Shown in pieces: positions 38,982-46,277 of a stretch of 64,000 nt of DNA. The position numbers and the translations under genes are program-made. The stretch is from the NCBI RefSeq assembly GCF_028737265.1, contig NZ_JAQZAK010000014.1:29369-93368 (forward strand), in the 5' to 3' direction. Positions within the stretch are counted from its first letter, which is position 1; each line of letters opens with the position of its first letter. This stretch comes from Actinomycetospora callitridis (GTDB lineage: Bacteria > Actinomycetota > Actinomycetes > Mycobacteriales > Pseudonocardiaceae). The notes beneath the pieces are model-generated. The model ran no database searches. It was not told the origin of the DNA and saw only the letters and a list, made by a program, of their open reading frames with translations.

Positions 38982-39800
38982 ATGACGGTGCTGTCGTTGC
39001 CCCCGCTCGACCTCGACGCCGCCGTCGCGCCGGCCGAGGACGACTCCCCGCTGCGGTCGGTGTCCACCGCCGTGGCGGTGCTCGACTGCTTCGCCGAGGA
39101 GGCCGAGCTCGGCGCCACCCGCGTGGCCGCCCGCCTCGGGATCGCCAAGAGCACCGCCTGCCGGATGCTGGCCGCGCTGGCCACCGGCGGGCTGCTCGAG
39201 CGCACCGGCTCCGGGCGCTACCGCCTGGGCCTGCGGCTGTTCGAGTACGGCCAGCTCGCCGTCGACCGCCTCATGCTCCGCGACGTCGCCCTGCCCGCCA
39301 TGGGCGAGCTGCGCGAGCTGCTGCGCGAGACGATCCAGCTCGGCGTCGTCGTCGGCACCGACGTGCTCTACGTCGAGCGCACCGAGGCCGCGAGCATGAA
39401 CGTGCGCTTCCGCAGCGAGCACCGCCGCAACCCGGCGCACTCGTCGAGCACCGGGCGCGTGCTCGCCGCGGGCGACCCCGCGCTGGCCACGGCGATCCTC
39501 GAGCGCGGGTTCGTCCGGTACACGCCGTTCACGGTGGTCGACCCGCAGCGCTACCGGCAGATCCTCGCGACCACCCGCGAGCAGGGCTACGCGACCTCGC
39601 GCGAGGAGTTCGAGCCCGGCTGGTCCTCCATCGCGGCGCCGATCACGATGATGCGGGGCGGCCGCCCGCACCCCGTGGCGGCGCTCTCGGTGGTGGCCCC
39701 GACCTCCCGCGTGCTGGGGCACCGCAAGCCGGCGGTGGTCCAGGGCGTCCGCCGCGCCGCCGCCCGCGTCTCGGCGGACCTGGAGCGCGCGCGCAGTTAG
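38982..39800 (+). CDS. IclR-family transcriptional regulator
   Basis: A 272-residue IclR protein with a 25-residue N-terminal extension, then the winged helix (STAVAVLDCFAEEAELG, LGIAKSTACRMLAALATGGLL) and effector domain (TIQLGVVVGTDVLYVER, HSSSTGRVLAAG). It is more distant from the other three IclR proteins in the window. It is the last gene of the catechol dioxygenase operon, four bases after the phosphatase stop, and may regulate the GTTCC-N7-GGAAC dyad upstream of the operon. Confidence 0.9.
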   Translation: MTVLSLPPLDLDAAVAPAEDDSPLRSVSTAVAVLDCFAEEAELGATRVAARLGIAKSTACRMLAALATGGLLERTGSGRYRLGLRLFEYGQLAVDRLMLRDVALPAMGELRELLRETIQLGVVVGTDVLYVERTEAASMNVRFRSEHRRNPAHSSSTGRVLAAGDPALATAILERGFVRYTPFTVVDPQRYRQILATTREQGYATSREEFEPGWSSIAAPITMMRGGRPHPVAALSVVAPTSRVLGHRKPAVVQGVRRAAARVSADLERARS

Positions 39801-39815
39801 TCCGCGTGGCACCGT

Positions 39816-39848
39816 CCCGGTGCAAGCCCTGCGTCCACGCTGGCACTG
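39816..39848 (+). repeat. 33-bp element, copy A (inverted relative to 44737-44769)
   Basis: A 33-bp sequence beginning CCCGGTGCAAGCCC recurs without mismatch in inverted orientation at 44737-44769. It contains the dyad GTGCAAGC-N11-GCTGGCAC (one mismatch between arms). This copy lies in the gap between the IclR gene and the convergent TetR gene, not before any start codon. Confidence 0.7.
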
Positions 39849-39917
39849 CAATACAGCACGCCGATAGGGCCAGGATCGCCACATCGTCGCCGGCGCGACA
39901 CGCCGTGTGGACCGCGA

Positions 39918-40535
39918 TCAGCGGCTCGCGGGCGCGTCCAGCATGGCCGTGAGGATGCCCGTCAGGACGCGACGGAACAGGTCGTCCGACGGCGGGCCCG
40001 GGGCCGCGCCGGCCAGGAGCGCCGCGAGCCCGGGCTGGCGGTCCGGCTCGAGGTCCCGGAAGAGCTCGGGTCCCGGCGAGGGCCCCGCGCCCGCGAACAG
40101 CGCCGCCGCGCCGTTCGTCAGGGCCACGGCCTCCATCACCGCGCGACCGGGGGCCCCGACCGGCGTGAGCACGGCGATCACCCACTCGACGTGGTCCAGC
40201 ACGTGCGGGCCCAGGGGCGACGGCAGTGCCGACGCCGCCGCCAGCCACGGGTGCGCCCGGTGCAGGGCGACCTGCTGCTCGGCCACGGCCAGCACGTCCT
40301 TCAGCCAGTCACCACTCGGATCCGGATGGTCCAGCGCCGCCGAGACGACGTCGACCATGCGACCGATCAGCTCCTCGCGCGAGGCCACGTAGCGGTACAG
40401 CGCCGGCGCGGTGGTGCCGACGGCACGGGCCACCGAGCGCATGGTCACGGCGTCGAGGCCCCCGCCGTCCGCGAGCGCGACGCCCGCCTCCGCGATGCCG
40501 TGGACGGTGAGGGATCGCGCCGGTCCGGGGCTCAT
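39918..40535 (-). CDS. TetR-family transcriptional regulator
   Basis: A 205-residue TetR protein: LTVHGIAEAGVALADGGGLDAVTMRSVARAVG and TTAPALYRYVASREEL form the helix-turn-helix, followed by a TetR_C-type ligand domain. It starts at ATG 40535 and is divergent from an alpha/beta hydrolase. A 27-bp palindrome between them is the probable shared operator. Confidence 0.9.
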   Translation of the reverse strand: MSPGPARSLTVHGIAEAGVALADGGGLDAVTMRSVARAVGTTAPALYRYVASREELIGRMVDVVSAALDHPDPSGDWLKDVLAVAEQQVALHRAHPWLAAASALPSPLGPHVLDHVEWVIAVLTPVGAPGRAVMEAVALTNGAAALFAGAGPSPGPELFRDLEPDRQPGLAALLAGAAPGPPSDDLFRRVLTGILTAMLDAPASR

Positions 40536-40546
40536 CGTCGTCGACC

Positions 40547-40573
40547 CTATCTGTTAACGTTGTTCGCAGATAG
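40547..40573. promoter_or_regulatory. 27-bp TetR operator (CTATCTG-NN-AAC-NNN-GTT-NN-CAGATAG)
   Basis: A dyad with perfect 7-bp outer arms and matching AAC/GTT inner triplets in the 47-base gap between the divergent TetR and hydrolase genes. It lies 11 bases before the TetR start and nine bases before the hydrolase start, overlapping the latter's AGGAGG ribosome-binding site region. Confidence 0.7.
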
Positions 40574-40582
40574 GAGGGCCCC

Positions 40583-41497
40583 ATGGCCGACGTCGAGTTC
40601 GCGCGGAACGGCCCGGTGTCGATCGCCTACGAGGCCTTCGGGGACCTCGCGCACGGCCGCCCGCTCCTGCTGATCATGGGCCTGGACTTCCAGATGGTCT
40701 GGTGGCCCGACGGGTTCGTCGACCGACTCGTGGACGCCGGCTTCGCGGTGGTCCGCTTCGACAACCGCGACACCGGGCTCTCGACGAGCTTCGCGCCGAT
40801 CGCGCGGCCGCGTCCGTTCCGCGCCCTGCTGGGCGGCGTGACACCCGCCTACACCTCGCGCGACATGCTCGACGACGCGCTCGCCGTCATGGACGCCGTC
40901 GGCTGGGCGGACGCGCACGTCCTGGGCGGGTCGATGGGTGCGGCGCTCGGGCAGGGCCTCGCGATGGAGGACCCGCAGCGGGTGCGGTCGCTCGTCAGCG
41001 TCATGGGCGCGCCCGCCGACAGCGGGGTGCTGGGCATGCTGCGCTACGTCCGGCCCGGCGTGTTCCGCGCCCTGGCCCGCATCCGGCCCGGGGAGACGGA
41101 CGAGGAGCGGGTCGACGCCCTGGTGGAGATCTACCGCGCAGTCGGCGCCTCCCCCACGTACCCCTTCCCGGAGCAGTGGGCGCGTGAGACGGCACGGGTC
41201 AGCCACGCCCGACATCCGCGCGACCAGGCCACCACCCAGCGCCAGCTCGCGGCCGGCCGCGCGCACCGGTTCCCGGGCCTCGCGACGATCGCGGCTCCCA
41301 CGCTGGTGATCTCCGGTCTCGACGACCCGCTGGTCCACTGGACGGCGGGCCGGGACACGGCGCGCCGCATCCCGGGCGCCCGGTTCGTCGGCCACCCCGG
41401 GATGGCCCACGCGATGCCCGCCGAGCTGTTCGACGAGATCGTCCGGGACGTGCAGCGTCTGGCCGTCGACGCCGACGGGCCGCCGGCGAGGACGTGA
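40583..41497 (+). CDS. Alpha/beta hydrolase
   Basis: A 304-residue hydrolase with the nucleophile in HVLGGSMGAALGQGL (serine near residue 117), an aspartate in ISGLDDPLVHW (about 251) and a histidine in GHPGMAHAMP (about 276), a complete triad. LLLIMGLDFQMVWW supplies the oxyanion region. Its size and sequence resemble general esterases or epoxide-hydrolase-like enzymes; a meta-cleavage-product hydrolase is possible but not shown. ATAGGAGGG precedes ATG 40583. It is controlled by the divergent TetR. Confidence 0.88.
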   Translation: MADVEFARNGPVSIAYEAFGDLAHGRPLLLIMGLDFQMVWWPDGFVDRLVDAGFAVVRFDNRDTGLSTSFAPIARPRPFRALLGGVTPAYTSRDMLDDALAVMDAVGWADAHVLGGSMGAALGQGLAMEDPQRVRSLVSVMGAPADSGVLGMLRYVRPGVFRALARIRPGETDEERVDALVEIYRAVGASPTYPFPEQWARETARVSHARHPRDQATTQRQLAAGRAHRFPGLATIAAPTLVISGLDDPLVHWTAGRDTARRIPGARFVGHPGMAHAMPAELFDEIVRDVQRLAVDADGPPART

Positions 41498-41550
41498 GCC
41501 CCGCCGCAGCACCGACATGAGCGCGCAGCACCCCGGGTAGCCACGGAACC

Positions 41551-43098
41551 GTGCCTGCGACGGATCACGAGCGCGACCCGCGCCCGGACGACGAGGAGAC
41601 GCCCGACCCGCGACGGTGGAAGGCCCTCGCCGTCTGCATGCTCGCCGGCGTCATGATCTTCGTCGACGTCAGCATCGTGAACGTCGCGCTGCCGTCGTTC
41701 ACGGCCGGGCTGGGCGCGAGCCCCACCGACCTCTCGTGGATCGTCGCCGGCTACACGCTGACGTTCGGGCTCGCCCTGGTCCCCGGTGGGCGCCTCGGCG
41801 ACGGGCGTGGCCGCAAGCGCATGCTCGTCGCGGGCCTGGTGCTCTTCGCGCTCGCCAGCCTCGCCGCGGGCCTGGCCGCGACGCCGCTGTGGCTCGTCGT
41901 CGCCCGTCTCGTCCAGGGGCTCGCGGGCGGGCTGGTCAACCCGCAGCTGCTCGGCCTCATCCAGCAGATGTTCGCCGGCGCGGAGCGGGGCACGGCGTTC
42001 GGGATCTTCGGCGCCGTCAACGCGTCGTCGACGGCCGTCGGGCCCCTGCTCGGCGGGCTGCTCATCGAGCTCGGCGGACCGCAGGAGGGATGGCGCTGGA
42101 TCTTCCTGGTCAACCTGCCCCTCGCGCTCGTCGCGCTCGTCCTCGCCCCGCGTCTGCTCCCGGCCGACCCGGCGCGGGACGAGCGGGCACGGACCTCGCT
42201 CGACCCGGTCGGCGCCGTGCTCCTGGGCCTCGCCGTGCTCGGGGTGCTGCTGCCGGTGGTGCTCGCCGAGCGCGACCCGGCCGCCGCGCCGTGGTGGACG
42301 GCCGGGGTCGGGCTGGCCGTCGGCGTCGCCTTCGTGGCCTGGGAACGCCGGTACGCCCGGCGGGGAGGCGAGCCGCTGCTCAACGAGCGCGTGCTGCGCA
42401 GCCCCGGCTACGTCCTCGGCACCGGCCTCGGCACGCTCTACATGGCCGGGTCGACGGCGATCTTCTTCGTGCTCACCGTCTACCTGCAGCAGGGACTGGG
42501 CTACTCCGCGCTGCTCGCCGGGCTCGCCACCATGCCGTACGCGGTGGGGTCGGCCCTGGCCGCGGCGTGGGGCGGCCGCATCGTCGGGCGTGTCGGACGC
42601 CCGATCGTGGTCGCCGGCACCGTCGTCATGGCGGCCGGGATCACCGCGACCCTGCTCATCGTGCGCGCCCGCACGGACCCGTCGACGGGTCTGCTCACCG
42701 CCCTGCCCCTGTTCGTCGCGGGGCTCGGGAGCGGGCTCGTGATCACCCCCAACCAGGCGCTGACCCTGCAGGACGTCCCCGTGGACCAGGGCGGTACGGC
42801 GGGCGGGATGCAGCAGACGTCGCAGCGCATCGGGTCGTCGATCGGGATCGCCCTGGTGGCCACGGTGTTCTTCGCCGCGCTGGCCGCCTCCGGGCAGCAG
42901 TACGGGACGGCGCTCGCCGCAGGCCTGCTGGTCGTCCTCGTCTGCGTCCTCGCGGCCTTCGCGCTCGGTCTCGCCGACGTCCTGCGTCGTCGCCGCGGGC
43001 GAGCCGCGACACCCCCGATCGGTGACGTCGGGACCGGGGTGCTCTCCGGGACCGGGACGGATGTCGAGGCCCACGCGACCGGGCACCCCCACCACTGA
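41551..43098 (+). CDS. DHA2-family MFS drug exporter (EmrB/QacA type)
   Basis: A 515-residue transporter with 14 predicted helices. FVDVSIVNVALPSFTAGLG near residue 38 is the family signature in helix 1, GGRLGDGRGRKRMLVAG is motif A, and motif C-type glycines lie in helix 5 (FGIFGAVNASSTAVGPLLGG). It exports hydrophobic compounds by proton antiport. It starts at GTG 41551 and overlaps the amidase ATG by one base, so exporter and amidase are co-expressed. Confidence 0.9.
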   Translation: MPATDHERDPRPDDEETPDPRRWKALAVCMLAGVMIFVDVSIVNVALPSFTAGLGASPTDLSWIVAGYTLTFGLALVPGGRLGDGRGRKRMLVAGLVLFALASLAAGLAATPLWLVVARLVQGLAGGLVNPQLLGLIQQMFAGAERGTAFGIFGAVNASSTAVGPLLGGLLIELGGPQEGWRWIFLVNLPLALVALVLAPRLLPADPARDERARTSLDPVGAVLLGLAVLGVLLPVVLAERDPAAAPWWTAGVGLAVGVAFVAWERRYARRGGEPLLNERVLRSPGYVLGTGLGTLYMAGSTAIFFVLTVYLQQGLGYSALLAGLATMPYAVGSALAAAWGGRIVGRVGRPIVVAGTVVMAAGITATLLIVRARTDPSTGLLTALPLFVAGLGSGLVITPNQALTLQDVPVDQGGTAGGMQQTSQRIGSSIGIALVATVFFAALAASGQQYGTALAAGLLVVLVCVLAAFALGLADVLRRRRGRAATPPIGDVGTGVLSGTGTDVEAHATGHPHH

Positions 43099-44702
43099 TG
43101 ACCCCCGACCCCCGTCTCCGGGCCCTGCTCGCCGTCACGGCCGTCCTCGCGGTCCTGCTCGGCGGCTGCGCCGACCGCCCGGTCACCGAGACGGCGCCGA
43201 CCGCGGCAGCTCCCGCGGCCGAACTCGACCTCCAGAGCGCCGACCTCGCCACCCTGCAGAGCGCAATGGCGCAGGGCCGGCTCTCGGCGGCCGCGCTGAC
43301 GGCGTTCTCGATCGAGCGCATCCGCACGGTCGACCCGGGGATCCACTCGGTGCTCGCCGTGGACCCGACGGCGGTCGACCAGGCCGCGGCCAGCGACGGG
43401 CGCCGGGCCACCGGACGCACGGGGCCGCTCGAGGGCATCCCGGTGCTGGTCAAGGGCAACACGAGCGTCGGGCCCTCGTTGCCGACGACGGCGGGCTCCC
43501 TCGCGCTGGCCGACTCGCGCCCGCCGGAGGCCCAGGTCGTCCGGCGCCTGCGCGACGCCGGCGCGGTGATCCTGGGGAGCACGACCCTCACGGCGTGGGC
43601 GGGCGCGCGCTCGTCGCAGTCGGCCAGTGGCTGGAGCGCGACCGGGGCGACGACGGGCAACCCGTACGACCCCACCCTCACGGCCTGCGGATCCAGCTCG
43701 GGCTCGGCGGTCGCGGTGGCGGCCGCGATCGCGCCCGTCGCCCTCGGCACTGAGACCTCCGGCTCCATCGTCTGCCCGGCGGGCACCAACGGCGTCGTCG
43801 GCGTCAAGCCCGGCGTCGGGCTGGCCAGCCGGAGCGGGGTCGTGCCGTACTCGCCGGCCCAGGACACCCCCGGGCCGTTCGCGCGCTCGGTCCGCGACGC
43901 CGCGCTCGTGCTCTCGGTCGTGCAGGGCACCGACCCGAGCGACCCGGCCACCGCGGAGGCCGACGCGCACCGCGTCGCGCCGACCCCCACCCCACGGCCC
44001 CTCGCCGGCGTCCGCCTCGGCGTGCTGCGCCAGGACCAGGGCGCGAGCGACGAGACCGATGCCGCGTACGCCGCCACGGTCGATCGCCTCCGCGGCCTCG
44101 GCGCCGTGCTCGTCGACCCCGTCGACCTGCCGAGCTCCTCCCGGGCGAGATCGGCATCGAACGCCGCGCTGCCGTTCGAGATCGCCCACGACCTCACCGC
44201 CTACCTGAACTCGCCGGGCGTCTCGGGTCCGGGCTCGCTGCCCGAGCTCATCGCGTTCGGCCGCGAGAACGCCCCCCGGGAGATGCCGTTCTTCGGCCAG
44301 GAGCTCTTCGAGGAGACCGCGGCGACCCGGGGCGACCTCGCCGACCCCCGCTACCGCGCCGCGCGACGGGAGGCGGTCGACCTCAGCCGCGCCGACCTCG
44401 ACGCCGCGCTGGCCGGCGGACGCCTCGATGCGCTGATCAGCCCGACCAACGGCCCGGCCTGGCCCACCGACCTCGTCAACGGCGACCACTTCGCCGTCAG
44501 CCCCGCGGGCCCGGCGGCGACGGCGGGCTACCCCAGCATCAGCATCCCGATGGCGAGGGCCCACGGGCTGCCGCTGGGCCTGTCGCTGATCGGCACCCGC
44601 TGGTCGGAGGGCCGGCTGCTCGAGGTCGCCGCCGGGATCGAGGCCGGACTGCCGGCGCGCGTCCCGCCGCCGCTCCCGGCGGCCCTGGTCGCGACGCGCT
44701 GA
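43098..44702 (+). CDS. Secreted lipoprotein amidase (amidase-signature family)
   Basis: A 534-residue protein with a signal peptide and lipobox (AVLAVLLGGCAD, lipidated cysteine at residue 24) followed by an amidase-signature domain. The lysine is in GIPVLVKGNTS (about 118), the serine motif is TACGSSSGSAVAV (about 196) and the nucleophilic serine is in ETSGSIVCPAGT (about 221). It would act outside the membrane on an amide. It overlaps the DHA2 exporter gene by one base, an unusual but logical pair in which an exported compound could be hydrolysed. Confidence 0.88.
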   Translation: MTPDPRLRALLAVTAVLAVLLGGCADRPVTETAPTAAAPAAELDLQSADLATLQSAMAQGRLSAAALTAFSIERIRTVDPGIHSVLAVDPTAVDQAAASDGRRATGRTGPLEGIPVLVKGNTSVGPSLPTTAGSLALADSRPPEAQVVRRLRDAGAVILGSTTLTAWAGARSSQSASGWSATGATTGNPYDPTLTACGSSSGSAVAVAAAIAPVALGTETSGSIVCPAGTNGVVGVKPGVGLASRSGVVPYSPAQDTPGPFARSVRDAALVLSVVQGTDPSDPATAEADAHRVAPTPTPRPLAGVRLGVLRQDQGASDETDAAYAATVDRLRGLGAVLVDPVDLPSSSRARSASNAALPFEIAHDLTAYLNSPGVSGPGSLPELIAFGRENAPREMPFFGQELFEETAATRGDLADPRYRAARREAVDLSRADLDAALAGGRLDALISPTNGPAWPTDLVNGDHFAVSPAGPAATAGYPSISIPMARAHGLPLGLSLIGTRWSEGRLLEVAAGIEAGLPARVPPPLPAALVATR

Positions 44703-44736
44703 GGCCGCTCATGATCGAGGCGGATTTCCTGGCCTT

Positions 44737-44769
44737 CAGTGCCAGCGTGGACGCAGGGCTTGCACCGGG
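44737..44769 (-). repeat. 33-bp element, copy B (inverted copy of 39816-39848)
   Basis: Exact reverse complement of the 33-bp element at 39816. Here it lies 69 bases upstream of the MetE-like start, beside the GTTCC-like dyad, a position that would suit an operator or upstream activator site. The two copies bracket a 4.9-kb block holding TetR, hydrolase, exporter and amidase. Confidence 0.7.
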
Positions 44770-44777
44770 CCGGGGGT

Positions 44778-44794
44778 GTTCGCGTGGCGGGAAC
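44778..44794. promoter_or_regulatory. GTTCG-N7-GGAAC dyad (degenerate third copy of the shared operator)
   Basis: It has the same 5-7-5 architecture as the sites at 14402 and 35904, with one mismatch in the left arm. It lies 44 bases before the MetE-like start and about 30 bases before its TAGCGT box. Confidence 0.4.
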
Positions 44795-44824
44795 GACGTG
44801 ATGCCGGGCACCGCGCCGTCCTCC

Positions 44825-44830
44825 TAGCGT
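44825..44830 (+). promoter_or_regulatory. Candidate -10 element, leaderless transcript of the MetE-like gene
   Basis: TAGCGT ends seven bases before ATG 44838, the spacing expected if transcription starts at the A of the start codon. The usual Shine-Dalgarno sequence is lacking at that distance. Confidence 0.45.
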
Positions 44831-44837
44831 CGAGGAC

Positions 44838-46010
44838 ATGCAGCGCAGCACCGACCGCGTCCTGACGACCCACGTCGGCAGCCTCGCCCGGCCCGAACCC
44901 CTGCTGGACACCATGCGGGAGAAGGAGCACGGGCGGCCGTACGACGCCGACCTCTTCGCCCGCCAGGTGACCGACGCGGTCGCCGACGTCGTCGCGAAGC
45001 AGCGCGAGGTCGGGATCGACGTCGTCACCGACGGCGAGATGGGCAAGGTCAGCTTCGCGACCTACATCCAGCGCCGACTCGGCGGCTTCGAGCCCGCGTC
45101 GTCGGGCGAGCGGCTGCTGCCGCCGTCGTGGCAGCTCGAGATCGACGCCTTCCCGGAGTACTACGAGGGCTACCTCGGGAAGTACTCGAAGACGGTGGCG
45201 CCGATGGTCAGCGTCGCCTGCACGGGGCCCGTCTCCTACATCGGCCACGACGAGCTGCAGGCCGACATCGCCAACCTGCACAAGGCGGTCGCCGGGGTGT
45301 CCGGCGTCGTCGAGACGTTCATGCCGTCGACGTCGCCGCGCGGCTTCGGGCGCAACGCCTACTACGCCACCGACCGCGAGTACTACGAGGCCGTCGGCGA
45401 GGCGCTGCGCGAGGAGTACCTGGCGATCATCGAGGCCGGGTTCCTCCTGCAGATCGACGACCCGTGGCTGATCGAGATCCTCTCCGACCCGACGCTGGAG
45501 CCCGCCGAGCGCGACCGCACCGCGCGCGAGCACGCCGAGATCGTCAACCACTCCCTGCGCGGCGTCCCGATCGAGAAGATCCGTCTGCACACCTGCTACG
45601 GCCTCAACCACGGCCCGCGGGTGCACGACATCTCCATGGGCGAGGTCGCGCCCTACATGCTCGGCATCCGGGCCGGCGGCTACTCGTTCGAGGTCGCGAA
45701 CCCGCGGCACATGCACGAGTGGAAGGTCTGGGAGGACCCCGCGGTCCGCAACGCGCTGCCCGACGGCGCGGTGCTGATCCCCGGCCTGCTCGGCCACGCC
45801 CAGAACTACGTGGAGCACCCGGAGCTGATCGCCGACATGATCGGCTGGTACGCCTCGTGCGTCGGGCGGGAGAACGTCCTCGCCTCCGCCGACTGCGGCT
45901 TCTCCTCGCGCGCGAGCTACGCGCCCGAGGTGCACCCGAGCGTCGTGTGGGAGAAGTTCCGCGCGCTCTCCGAGGGCGCCGCGATCGCGACCTCGCGCCT
46001 CTGGTCGTAG
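44838..46010 (+). CDS. Cobalamin-independent methionine synthase (MetE C-terminal)-like methyl/alkyl transferase
   Basis: A 390-residue zinc enzyme of the MetE C-terminal/UROD-like barrel family. The zinc ligands are visible as histidine and cysteine in RLHTCYGLNHGPR (about residue 251) and cysteine in ASADCGFSSRA (about 354). At 390 residues it is half of MetE and similar in size to core methyltransferases and to epoxyalkane:coenzyme M transferase. A thiol alkylation or demethylation is likely; methionine synthesis itself is doubtful. It is a single gene with its own promoter, next to a copy of the aromatic-regulon dyad. Confidence 0.78.
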   Translation: MQRSTDRVLTTHVGSLARPEPLLDTMREKEHGRPYDADLFARQVTDAVADVVAKQREVGIDVVTDGEMGKVSFATYIQRRLGGFEPASSGERLLPPSWQLEIDAFPEYYEGYLGKYSKTVAPMVSVACTGPVSYIGHDELQADIANLHKAVAGVSGVVETFMPSTSPRGFGRNAYYATDREYYEAVGEALREEYLAIIEAGFLLQIDDPWLIEILSDPTLEPAERDRTAREHAEIVNHSLRGVPIEKIRLHTCYGLNHGPRVHDISMGEVAPYMLGIRAGGYSFEVANPRHMHEWKVWEDPAVRNALPDGAVLIPGLLGHAQNYVEHPELIADMIGWYASCVGRENVLASADCGFSSRASYAPEVHPSVVWEKFRALSEGAAIATSRLWS

Positions 46011-46022
46011 GCACGACGCGGA

Positions 46023-46082
46023 AAGGGGAGGCGGGTCGGCTGGGCGTCCCCCCGGGCGCCCGGCAACGACCCGCCTCCCCTT
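46023..46082. terminator. Long hairpin terminator
   Basis: AAGGGGAGGCGGGTCG (46023-46038) pairs perfectly with CGACCCGCCTCCCCTT (46067-46082), and the loop contains a nested GGGCG/CGCCC stem. It lies 12 bases after the MetE-like stop. The rest of the 267-base gap to the next gene shows only a TACCGT box near 46264 before the GTG at 46278. Confidence 0.7.
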
Positions 46083-46277
46083 CCCGTCGCGCGCCCGGCC
46101 GGAGAGCACAGGGCGACCGCGAGGACGTCAGAGCGACCCCCGACGACCGTCGTCCCGCCCTCGTCGCCAAGACTCACCGATCTCCGTCGCCGGGCACATC
46201 AGCAGAAATGACTAGCCCGCCCGCACGGTGCCCATGCCGCTGGACGGCGTCCTGCCTGCCGCCTACCGTCAGTCGTC

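Noticed and set aside
39816..44769. Calling the 4.9-kb block a transposon
   Set aside because: The inverted copies are exact, but there is no transposase or recombinase inside and no target duplication was seen. An operator role is equally possible.
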